Shown here: positions 7,878 through 14,872 of the stretch, piece by piece
Position numbering within the stretch: position 1 is the stretch's first letter
How the letters are laid out: every line of letters begins with the position of its first letter
Assembly (NCBI GenBank): GCA_964564105.1
Contig: CAZLZS010000001.1
Coordinates: forward strand, 1-64,000
DNA length: 64,000 nucleotides
Direction of reading: 5' to 3'
From: JACOZG01 sp964564105
Lineage (GTDB): Bacteria; Patescibacteriota; Minisyncoccia; Phycocordibacterales; JACOZG01
The notes under the pieces: model-generated
The model's database searches: none
The model's input: only the letters and a program-made list of their open reading frames with translations
Told to the model about the DNA's origin: nothing
Translations under genes and position numbers: made by a program

Positions 7878-8559
7878 GGTCGGCCATCTGACTTTTCATT
7901 TAGTCACTATTTTTCCCGAAATCTCCGCCAGTTATTGGCGGTACGGGGTAACCGGCCGCGCCGTGAGGCGCGGCCTGGTTCAGATTAAAGTTCATAATCT
8001 GCGCGATTATAGTTCGGACGGAAAACGGGTTGACGATCGGCCCTACGGCGGCGGGCCAGGGATGGTGTTTCGGGCTCAGCCGATTGTTCGAGCCGTGGAG
8101 AAAATTAAACGAAAAACGAAAAACGAAAAACGAAAAATAATAATTTTATCGCCGGCCGGGAAACAATTTACCAATCGTGAGGCCGCGCGTTGGGCCAAAC
8201 ATTGCGATCAGTTAATTTTGATCGCCGGCCGTTATGAGGGTATTGACGCCAGAGTGCGCCGAATGATCCCGGGTGCCCGGGAAGTCTCGGTCGGGCCTTA
8301 TGTTTTGACCGGCGGCGAGCTCGCGGCGATGGTGATTATCGACGCCGTGACCCGGCATCTCCCCGGGGTCTTGGGTGATAACGAGTCGTTGGAGGAAAGG
8401 CGATCAGCCAGCCACGAAGTTTACACGCGGCCGAAAATCATTACTCATCGCGGCCGGCATTACCGCGTGCCGAAAATCCTCTTGTCTGGCGATCACGCTA
8501 CGATTACTGCTTGGCGTAAAACTGGCGTAAAATCAGGCCGAAAGGTCGGAGCCAGCTAG
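7861..8559 (+). CDS. trmD: tRNA (guanine-N1-)-methyltransferase
   Basis: SPOUT-fold enzyme that makes m1G37 in tRNAs and prevents frameshifting. Key features are DDRPYGGGPGMVF early in the protein, LIAGRYEGIDAR (the knot loop), SVGPYVLTGGELA and the final ARRSASHE-like SASHEVYTRP. At 232 residues it is complete. The start at 7861 gives about 10 residues more than usual before HLVTIFPE. A perfect four-copy heptamer (8110-8137) encodes a Lys-rich loop after residue 83. The gene ends 43 nt before a palindromic repeat. Confidence 0.95.
   Translation: MTSRNKVGHLTFHLVTIFPEISASYWRYGVTGRAVRRGLVQIKVHNLRDYSSDGKRVDDRPYGGGPGMVFRAQPIVRAVEKIKRKTKNEKRKIIILSPAGKQFTNREAARWAKHCDQLILIAGRYEGIDARVRRMIPGAREVSVGPYVLTGGELAAMVIIDAVTRHLPGVLGDNESLEERRSASHEVYTRPKIITHRGRHYRVPKILLSGDHATITAWRKTGVKSGRKVGAS
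8110..8137 (+). repeat. CGAAAAA x4 tandem repeat within trmD
   Basis: Four exact copies of the heptamer CGAAAAA. The 28-nt array encodes a Lys/Arg-rich loop; because the unit is not a multiple of three, gain or loss of one unit would shift the trmD frame. Confidence 0.95.
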
Positions 8560-8602
8560 ATGCCGTGTGTCTCATTGCATATAATCTAGTTCCGTTTATT
8601 TG

Positions 8603-8644
8603 TATTATTCCATTTATTTCCGATCGCTAATATACGGAATAATA
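8603..8644. repeat. 42-bp palindrome, copy A
   Basis: Imperfect dyad centred on CGATCG (8621-8626) with outer arms ATTATTCC and GGAATAAT. It lies 3 nt after the stop of the PaaX/Cas2-fold gene and is a near copy, same orientation, of the palindrome at 9219-9260. Confidence 0.85.
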
Positions 8645-8646
8645 AT

Positions 8647-9213
8647 TTAGATTAGCTCAAAATAAAGTTTTAAATCGGCGTCGTTGGTCAGTTTAGTCAC
8701 TTCGCTGTAGCGCACGTACGGTCTGACCTCGAAAAATTCAACGATAAAATTAATCTCGTCTTCGCAGGGGTAGGGGCAGACGAAAACCGAGCGCTGAAGA
8801 TTTTTAAATCCCAATTCTTTTAATTTATGACGCAGGGCGTGACGCGCCGCCTTTTTTCGTTCCGGAATATCAAAAAATACGATCCGCCACTTTTTATCCC
8901 ATTGCTTCGGTTTGTTTATGGTCATTGAATCTACCTTGAAAGAAATAGTCTTCTTTCTGCCAGCTTCAGTCAGAACTATATCGATGGTGCCATCTTTTTT
9001 CTCTTGATAATCAACTAGACGATCATGGTAAAATTCGGAAATTATTCGGTAAAGATACTGTCGGTCAATGTCTCGCCAGGCCCGTTTGACCATACGGAAA
9101 ACCCGTTTAGGCATGGCTGGCGAGCTAGACAGGCCGATGATCGCACCGGCGGCCAGGAGGAGCAGAACTTTCTGTTTAGTCGGGCTGGTGATGGTTTGTT
9201 TGTTTCTAGGCAT
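8647..9213 (-). CDS. PaaX-like regulator with Cas2-fold C-terminal domain
   Basis: A 188-residue protein. The N-terminal third has a short hydrophobic segment (about residues 15-30, LLLLAAGAIIGL) followed by a winged-helix-like Arg/Tyr-rich part; the C-terminal half (from WDKKWRIVFFDIPERKK, about residue 102) resembles the ferredoxin-like Cas2 domain of PaaX-family regulators. Such stand-alone proteins are common in Patescibacteria; there is no cas1 or CRISPR array here, so a role in CRISPR is not supported. The promoter -10 (TATAAT, minus strand 9225-9220) lies inside a 42-bp palindrome, and a second copy of the palindrome follows the stop, suggesting autoregulation. The region is AT-rich relative to its neighbours. 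Confidence 0.75.
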   Translation of the reverse strand: MPRNKQTITSPTKQKVLLLLAAGAIIGLSSSPAMPKRVFRMVKRAWRDIDRQYLYRIISEFYHDRLVDYQEKKDGTIDIVLTEAGRKKTISFKVDSMTINKPKQWDKKWRIVFFDIPERKKAARHALRHKLKELGFKNLQRSVFVCPYPCEDEINFIVEFFEVRPYVRYSEVTKLTNDADLKLYFELI

Positions 9214-9218
9214 ATTTT

Positions 9219-9260
9219 TATTATACCATTTATTATCGATCGCTAATATATGGAATAATG
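9219..9260. promoter_or_regulatory. 42-bp palindrome, copy B, overlapping the PaaX-like promoter
   Basis: Dyad centred on CGATCG (9237-9242), with the minus-strand TATAAT at 9225-9220 inside the left arm. The start codon at 9213 is 6 nt from the -10. A dyad covering its own promoter is the usual layout of an autorepressor operator. Confidence 0.7.
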
Positions 9261-9308
9261 AAACTCATTTGAAAATTTGAAACATTTTTGACGGCTTGTT
9301 CTAAATAA

Positions 9309-9337
9309 GTTCAAGACCTTTGCATCACTTCGAGAGG
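9309..9337 (+). repeat. Left terminal inverted repeat of the IS
   Basis: Begins GTTCAAGACC and ends CGAGAGG; matches the right repeat in its outer GTTCAA, central GCATCAC and inner GAGAGG. It overlaps the transposase stop codon. Confidence 0.65.
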
Positions 9338-10042
9338 AGTCTGATAATTAATTCCCATGTGCGTGCGTTCGGTGTTGTAGTAGCGCAAGTACTCGGGAAT
9401 CGCTAGCTGGAAGGATTCCAAACTGTGGGTTGTGCGGTCCAAACACTCTTCCTGGATCATCCGATTGAATCTTTCAACATGAGCTTGATCATCTTTCTGC
9501 CTGACGCGGCAGTGACGATGTTTGATTCTCCAACCCAAGAGTGAATGGGTGAACCAGATCGAAAACTCGCTACCGTGATCAGTTTGGATCATGGTGAACT
9601 TGAACGGCGCGACAATTCTCGCTCGTTCGATGAACGCCACACTAGCCGTGGCGCTGATCCGTTCGACCACCTCAGCATAAGCCCAGCGGGAATACAAATC
9701 AATCAGGGTGTAGACGTAGATCCGTGAGCCATCCGGGGCAATGATGTGAATGGTGTCGCATTCAACTAGCGCTCCAGCAAAGGCTGGTTTCGGTCTCTCG
9801 GTATAGTCGTGCGGTCGTTTCCAGGGTGGTTTCTTCTTTCTCAAACCACAGCGATCGAGTGTGCGTTTAACCGAGGATAACGATACCGCTACCCCATTTC
9901 TTTTGAGAGCGTGGTAGATATGCTCGGCACACCGACGGCGGCCAATCCGTTCCTGAATGATCTGCGACACTAATTCCCGAGTAAAGATCGCGGATGCTTC
10001 TTCGGCCGCGCTGACAGAGTCGGGATGGCCCCGTAACCCCAT
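9311..10042 (-). CDS. Transposase, DDE integrase core (second frame)
   Basis: Catalytic part of the transposase. The retroviral-integrase-like core shows the three acidic residues in context: ECDTIHI, QTDHGSEF and AHVERFNRMIQEE, with the typical YNTERTHMGI near the C-terminus. Upstream it has the linker helix SSVKRTLDR found in IS481-type proteins. The chosen ATG at 10042 probably is not the true start: the protein should be a fusion with the helix-turn-helix frame upstream, reached by a -1 shift between 9970 and 10042, where frame one ends. Confidence 0.85.
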   Translation of the reverse strand: MGLRGHPDSVSAAEEASAIFTRELVSQIIQERIGRRRCAEHIYHALKRNGVAVSLSSVKRTLDRCGLRKKKPPWKRPHDYTERPKPAFAGALVECDTIHIIAPDGSRIYVYTLIDLYSRWAYAEVVERISATASVAFIERARIVAPFKFTMIQTDHGSEFSIWFTHSLLGWRIKHRHCRVRQKDDQAHVERFNRMIQEECLDRTTHSLESFQLAIPEYLRYYNTERTHMGINYQTPLEVMQRS

Positions 10043-10188
10043 TGTCTAGTCTTCTTTACCCAACGGACGATGGTGGCTTGATTAAAACCGAAGTATCGGG
10101 CGACTTCTCTGGTACTCTTACCCCGCCGCACCAGTTCGGCGGCCTGCCCTCTTACCCGGGGCAGGTTAGGATTCTTGGTATAAGCCAT
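9970..10188 (-). CDS. Transposase helix-turn-helix part (first frame)
   Basis: A 72-residue protein beginning MAYTKNPNLPRVRG with a helix-turn-helix (STREVARYFGFNQATIVRWV), the DNA-binding module that starts IS481-like transposases. It runs out of frame at HPR, exactly where the family continues into the catalytic part, which is found in the -1 frame. This is either programmed frameshifting or a frameshift mutation; no clean slippery heptamer is visible. Confidence 0.75.
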   Translation of the reverse strand: MAYTKNPNLPRVRGQAAELVRRGKSTREVARYFGFNQATIVRWVKKTRQWGYGAIPTLSARPKKHPRSLLGN

Positions 10189-10203
10189 ATGCTGGAATCT
10201 TAA

Positions 10204-10231
10204 CCTCTCAGGTGATGCCAAGCTATTGAAC
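10204..10231 (-). repeat. Right terminal inverted repeat of the IS
   Basis: Read on the minus strand it begins GTTCAATAGC and ends CTGAGAGG, matching the left repeat. It marks the upstream end of the element, 12 bp from the -35 of the next gene. Confidence 0.65.
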
Positions 10232-10242
10232 CATTGCGGGGG

Positions 10243-10271
10243 TTGACTTTTTTAATTCAATATGCTAGGTG
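10243..10271 (+). promoter_or_regulatory. Candidate promoter (TTGACT -17 nt- TAGGTG)
   Basis: TTGACT (10243-10248) and TAGGTG (10266-10271) with a TGC just before the -10. The same TGC-TAGGTG with a 17-nt spacer recurs at 32634-32662. It would give a leader of about 110 nt for the gene at 10392. Confidence 0.4.
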
Positions 10272-10391
10272 TGTGAACGGAGTAAGTTCTTTGAAATCAA
10301 AACTCCAAAGTCCAGAAACGCGTGTTTTCTGGGTCGGATTCCTCACTCATTTAGCCCTTAAAATACCGGGGCGAAAGGAGAAGATTACGGA

Positions 10392-11465
10392 ATGAAGCCT
10401 TGGGAACTAGAACCTGTCTCTAAACACGAAAGGAGGCCAGAAATGGCTCAAGAAACGGCCTTGGGCGTGCCCTTGTCAAAGCACGCCAAGAGGAAACTCG
10501 GTGGAAACAGAGATCTCTACTGCCTAGCGACCGGCGTGGTCGGTGTGTCAAGTTTTCTTATGGTTTTTCTCGGATTTGTCATTTTTGTCGCGGCTAAACC
10601 GCATAGGCCCGAAGATGGGGGAAATTTTCTGATGTTGTTGGCGGCGTGCGGCGGCGCACTGACGGTCACCGTCTTAATCTCCTGGCTTCTGTGGCAGAGC
10701 CGGGGCCGGCCGCGAAAGCAGAAGATTTACGAGGACAATGCCGAGGACTATGCCCGGGCCGAGTGCTTGAGGACGCAGATCTTCTCTCGTTTTTCGGTCA
10801 CGCGCTCGGATAAGTTCCCATTAAGGGAAACAGAGATAGCCGGCGAATGGCGAGCTTTTAAAGTTGAGCACTTTGCGAGCCAGAGTTTACGCGGCGACAT
10901 CACCGGCAAGATCTGTTTGGATATCCGTTCCTTCTTTACCGGCAACGGCGGCCAAGTGAGCGCCAAACTTAAACAACTGGCCGTGCCTGACCTTCTGGAC
11001 ATGAGCTCGGTGGTTTTCCTTGAAAACGAACGCGGCGAGACTTTACGGCTACTCGTGCCCTCGCCGCGGGCGACTAAGGAAACGCTCGCCCGCCTCGTTG
11101 AGCTTTACATTGGCAAGAAGCAGTATGGGTCTTACGAAGGCGGCGTCATATCAACCGACACCCATGTTCACAAGGCCCTTCAGCAATTCACTGTCGAGGA
11201 AAACACACTCCTCTCGCCAATTTCCCACCCGGCCTTACTTGACCGTTTGGACGCCGCGACGCAGAAGCCGGCCGCGGTCAGACCGGCGGTGACCGTGATT
11301 GGTGAAATGGTCCAAAACGGCGTGGCCCTGGCGACGGCGCTCGCGGTAGACGGGGTGAAAAGAATCTTTTTTCCCTCGGGTTACCTCGGCGAGTTTGCCT
11401 CGGGTGTGGCTTTTGCTCTGGACAAGGAGCGTAAGCCGGCCAATCTGCTTGAGGCCGTGAGATAG
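10392..11465 (+). CDS. Hypothetical membrane protein
   Basis: A 357-residue protein of unknown function. Two transmembrane segments lie at about residues 43-68 and 78-103, with a cytoplasmic N-terminus; the remaining 250 residues are soluble and have no motif I recognise. It is one of the few genes here with a strong Shine-Dalgarno (AAAGGAGA, about 9 nt before the ATG at 10392). An internal ATG at 10443 is an alternative start preceded by AAAGGAGGCC. A strong terminator follows, so it is a single-gene transcript. Confidence 0.75.
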   Translation: MKPWELEPVSKHERRPEMAQETALGVPLSKHAKRKLGGNRDLYCLATGVVGVSSFLMVFLGFVIFVAAKPHRPEDGGNFLMLLAACGGALTVTVLISWLLWQSRGRPRKQKIYEDNAEDYARAECLRTQIFSRFSVTRSDKFPLRETEIAGEWRAFKVEHFASQSLRGDITGKICLDIRSFFTGNGGQVSAKLKQLAVPDLLDMSSVVFLENERGETLRLLVPSPRATKETLARLVELYIGKKQYGSYEGGVISTDTHVHKALQQFTVEENTLLSPISHPALLDRLDAATQKPAAVRPAVTVIGEMVQNGVALATALAVDGVKRIFFPSGYLGEFASGVAFALDKERKPANLLEAVR

Positions 11466-11484
11466 ATGACAGAGTTCTAATTCG

Positions 11485-11516
11485 GGCCGGTGCGACAAGT
11501 CGCGCCGGCCTTTTTT
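11485..11516 (+). terminator. Rho-independent terminator
   Basis: An 11-bp stem (11485-11495 with 11500-11510, one G-T pair) with a 4-nt loop, followed by TTTTTT. Strong. Confidence 0.92.
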
Positions 11517-11549
11517 CTTTGACTTATCCCCAGCTTCTAATTGACAAGG

Positions 11550-11577
11550 TTGACAGAATCTACCGATACGCTAGAAT
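11550..11577 (+). promoter_or_regulatory. rpoB operon promoter (TTGACA -16 nt- TAGAAT)
   Basis: Consensus TTGACA (11550-11555) and TAGAAT (11572-11577); a second TTGACA lies at 11541. Transcription from about 11584 would give a 125-nt leader rich in T with no Shine-Dalgarno and no obvious hairpin. This is the longest leader of a housekeeping operon in the window. Confidence 0.75.
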
Positions 11578-11708
11578 GGTTTTTCATCATTGTCTGATTG
11601 CGTTGCGATGGCGTGGTTGATTCGTTTTAAAGCTTAGTTTTAGCCGCCTTTTCGATATTTTAATCTCGCGGCCTAATTTTTTCTGTTTTTTTACCCATCT
11701 AAAATCTA

Positions 11709-14700
11709 ATGGAGAAAAAATATTTTTCTAAATATCAAGAGCCATTGTTGGCCCTGCCTGATTTGATCAGAATCCAAAAGGATTCTTACCAGTGGTTGGC
11801 GACCGAGGGTTTGAAAGAGCTTTTTCGTGAATTCTCGCCGATTAAAGACTACTCGGAGAAAAAATTTGAATTGTCCTTTCTCAATTTTGCGCTTGACCCG
11901 CCGAAGTTTGACGAGTATTACGCGACGGAGAATCAACTTTCTTACGATACGCCGCTACGGGTGCAAGTGCGCCTCGTTAATAAAATCTTCAAACAGGAGA
12001 AGGAACAAGAAATTTTTCTGGCTGATTTTCCGCTGATGACCGATCACGGCACTTTTATCATCAACGGCAACGAACGAGTGGTTGTGCCGCAGTTGGCCAG
12101 GAGTTACGGCGTTTTCTTTACCGAGAATGAGATCCGCGGCCGCAAGTACTTTGGCGCTAAAATCATTCCGTCCGGCGGCGCCTGGGTAGAGTTTGAGACC
12201 GAGGCGGACGACTGTATCTGGGTGCGCATCGACCGCAAGCGCAAGTTCCCCTTTTCCTATTTGCTGAAAGTTTTTGCCGATTTGGCTGGGAAAAATTTGA
12301 CTAATGACGGTATTAAAAGTTTGTTTGCCGAGATAAAGAGCGAGCGTCCGTATGTAGAGAAGACGCTCGCTCGTGACGTTGTGAGTTCGACCGACGAGAC
12401 CTTTCTGGAAATCTATCGCCGCTTGCGCGATTCCGATCTCGCGTCGGTGGCTTCGGCGCGCGAATTTATCACCGCGCTTTTCTCCCGCGAAAAATATGAC
12501 CTCTCTGCTATCGGTCGGATCCGGCTCAATAAACGTTTCGAGCGGCCTGGGCCCGAAACCGCGGAGACCAGAACTTTGAATCTCGAAGACTTAGTGGCCA
12601 TCGTTCGTCACCTTATTGAATTGAACAATACTCCGGACGCCGTTGGGGATGACATTGACCATTTGGGTCTCCGCCGCGTGCGCTGTGTCGGTGAAATGCT
12701 GCAGCAGAAGTTGCGCGTTGGTCTGATTCAAATGCGACGCAACATCCAGGACCGAATGTCGACTATTGATTCCAACGCCACCTTGCCGGTGCAGTTCTTG
12801 AGCCCGCGGCCGCTCCAGGCCCGTCTCAAAGAATTTTTTACCACCAACCAGCTCTCGCAATTTATGAATCAGAAGAATGTTTTGAGCGAGCTGGAGCATT
12901 TACGAACACTCTCGGCTTTGGGACCGGGCGGTCTGACGCGTAAACGTTCGGGCCTCGAGGTGCGCGATGTTCATACTTCCCACTACGGCCGGATCTGCCC
13001 CATCCATACCCCCGAGGGTCCGAACATCGGTTTAATTTTACACCTCGCCACTTACGCGCGAATCAACGAGTTTGGCATCATCGAGACGCCGTATCGAAAA
13101 GTCAAAAACGGTCAGATCACTCCCGAGCTTGTCTACTTGAACGCTCTGGAGGAAGAAAATTACGCCATTGCTCACGGCAGTGTTCTTTTTGATGACCGTT
13201 TGCGTATCGTTGAAGATCAGGTGGAAGTTAGACGAGGCATGCGTCCGACTCTGGTGCCGCGTCGGCAGGTGGATTTTATCGAAGTGGCTCCGTACCAGCC
13301 GTTCTCAATGGCGACGGCACTCATTCCTTTTCTCGAACACGATGACGCCAATCGGGCGCTGATGGGCTCCAATATGCAGAAACAGGCCATCCCTTGCGTC
13401 GCCTCGGAATTTCCGTTGGTGGCGACCGGCATGGAAAGTCGGGTGGTGCGCGACTCCGGCCGGCCGGTGTTCGCTCGGTCCGCGGGCACGGTGAAAAAAG
13501 TTGACGGCCAGAAGATTGTGGTGGCCACTGCGGGTCAGGAAGAATCTTACCAGCTGGTCAATTTCCGCAAGACTAACGATAATACTGTTTTTAATCATCG
13601 GCCGGTGGTGGCACTCGGGCAGAAGGTTAAACGCGGCGACCTCCTGGCCGACACCGCCTCTAGCGTCAACGGGCAATTGGCGATCGGTCAGAACATCTTG
13701 GTTGCTTTCATGTCTTGGGGCGGCGCCAATTACGAAGACGCGATTATCATTTCCGAGCGACTCGTTAAGAAGCATATTTTTTCGAGCGTCTACATTGAAG
13801 AGTTTAAGACTAATGTCCGTGATACCAAGCTTGGACCGGAGGTGACGACGCCAGACATTCCGAATGTGGGCGAGGTTAAACTACGGAATCTTGATGAAGA
13901 CGGCATTGTTCGAATCGGCGCCGAGGTCCAGCCGAACGACATCCTTGTCGGTAAAATTACCCCGAAGGGGGAAACCGAACTCACGCCGGAAGAGCGTTTA
14001 CTCCGCTCAATCTTTGGCGATAAGGCCCGCGATGTGAAAGATACTTCGAAGCGGGTGCCGAACGGCAAAACTGGCAAGGTGATTAGCGTGCGAGTTTTTT
14101 CTCGTGATCGGGGAGATAAATTGGAGTCCGGCATCACTAAACGGATTCATGTGGAGATTGCCGAGTTACGAAATGTCTCGGTGGGCGACAAACTTTGCGG
14201 TCGCCACGGCAATAAGGGGGTGATTGCCAAAATTTTACCCGAGGAGGATATGCCATATTTAGCTGACGGGACGCCGGTGGATGTGATTCTGACTCCTTTG
14301 GGCGTGCCGAGTCGGATGAACCTCGGTCAAATTTTTGAAATGCAATTGGGCTTGGCGGCTAAAGCCTTAAACTATCAAGCGATCACCCCGGCCTTCTCCG
14401 GCGTGACTGAGGAAGAAATCAAGTCAGAGTTGGCGCGCGCTGGCTACTCCGAGACCGGCAAGGTTAAATTGATCGACGGACGCACCGGCGAACCGTTCAA
14501 TCAGGAAGTGGCCATCGGTTATATGTATTTGTTGAAGCTCGACCATATGGTTAAGGATAAAATCCATATGCGCTCGGTCGGCCCGTATTCACTGATTACT
14601 CAACAGCCCTTAGGCGGCAAGGCTCAGCGCGGCGGTCAACGGTTCGGCGAAATGGAAGTTTGGGCACTGGAAGGTTATGGCGCGGCCTACACCCTGCGGG

Positions 14701-14864
14701 AGATGATGACGGTTAAATCCGACGACATCGTCGGCCGCTCGCAGGCCTTTGACGCCATTATCAAAGGCGAGCCGATCGCTGAACCGCATTTACCAGCTTC
14801 TTTTGACGTGATGCTTAATGAGTTGAGAGGTCTCGCGCTCAATGTGGAATTAAAGAAAATCTAA
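11709..14864 (+). CDS. rpoB: DNA-directed RNA polymerase subunit beta
   Basis: Beta subunit of RNA polymerase, forming one jaw of the catalytic cleft. Conserved blocks are all present: TDHGTFIINGNERVVV, the rifampicin-pocket region (residues about 380-425), SMATALIPFLEHDDANRALMG, and GDKLCGRHGNKGV near residue 827. At 1051 residues it lacks the lineage-specific insertions of the 1342-residue E. coli protein. The rifampicin pocket has N387, K389 and T400 where E. coli has D516, N518 and R529. It is followed by rpoC after 8 nt. Identification is certain. Confidence 0.98.
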   Translation: MEKKYFSKYQEPLLALPDLIRIQKDSYQWLATEGLKELFREFSPIKDYSEKKFELSFLNFALDPPKFDEYYATENQLSYDTPLRVQVRLVNKIFKQEKEQEIFLADFPLMTDHGTFIINGNERVVVPQLARSYGVFFTENEIRGRKYFGAKIIPSGGAWVEFETEADDCIWVRIDRKRKFPFSYLLKVFADLAGKNLTNDGIKSLFAEIKSERPYVEKTLARDVVSSTDETFLEIYRRLRDSDLASVASAREFITALFSREKYDLSAIGRIRLNKRFERPGPETAETRTLNLEDLVAIVRHLIELNNTPDAVGDDIDHLGLRRVRCVGEMLQQKLRVGLIQMRRNIQDRMSTIDSNATLPVQFLSPRPLQARLKEFFTTNQLSQFMNQKNVLSELEHLRTLSALGPGGLTRKRSGLEVRDVHTSHYGRICPIHTPEGPNIGLILHLATYARINEFGIIETPYRKVKNGQITPELVYLNALEEENYAIAHGSVLFDDRLRIVEDQVEVRRGMRPTLVPRRQVDFIEVAPYQPFSMATALIPFLEHDDANRALMGSNMQKQAIPCVASEFPLVATGMESRVVRDSGRPVFARSAGTVKKVDGQKIVVATAGQEESYQLVNFRKTNDNTVFNHRPVVALGQKVKRGDLLADTASSVNGQLAIGQNILVAFMSWGGANYEDAIIISERLVKKHIFSSVYIEEFKTNVRDTKLGPEVTTPDIPNVGEVKLRNLDEDGIVRIGAEVQPNDILVGKITPKGETELTPEERLLRSIFGDKARDVKDTSKRVPNGKTGKVISVRVFSRDRGDKLESGITKRIHVEIAELRNVSVGDKLCGRHGNKGVIAKILPEEDMPYLADGTPVDVILTPLGVPSRMNLGQIFEMQLGLAAKALNYQAITPAFSGVTEEEIKSELARAGYSETGKVKLIDGRTGEPFNQEVAIGYMYLLKLDHMVKDKIHMRSVGPYSLITQQPLGGKAQRGGQRFGEMEVWALEGYGAAYTLREMMTVKSDDIVGRSQAFDAIIKGEPIAEPHLPASFDVMLNELRGLALNVELKKI

Positions 14865-14872
14865 ATTTGTTT

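Larger units (their letters stand above)
9309..10231 (-). mobile_element. IS481/IS3-like insertion sequence
   Basis: About 923 bp bounded by imperfect terminal inverted repeats, 9309-9337 and 10204-10231 (about 23 of 29 positions match). It carries a helix-turn-helix frame and a DDE integrase-core frame that overlap by 73 nt in the -1 relation. No target duplication is evident beside the repeats. Confidence 0.8.

Noticed and set aside
8647..9213. CRISPR-associated Cas2
   Set aside because: The C-terminal domain has the Cas2-like fold, but the protein is twice Cas2 length, there is no cas1 and no repeat-spacer array; the two 42-bp palindromes are single copies flanking one gene, not an array.
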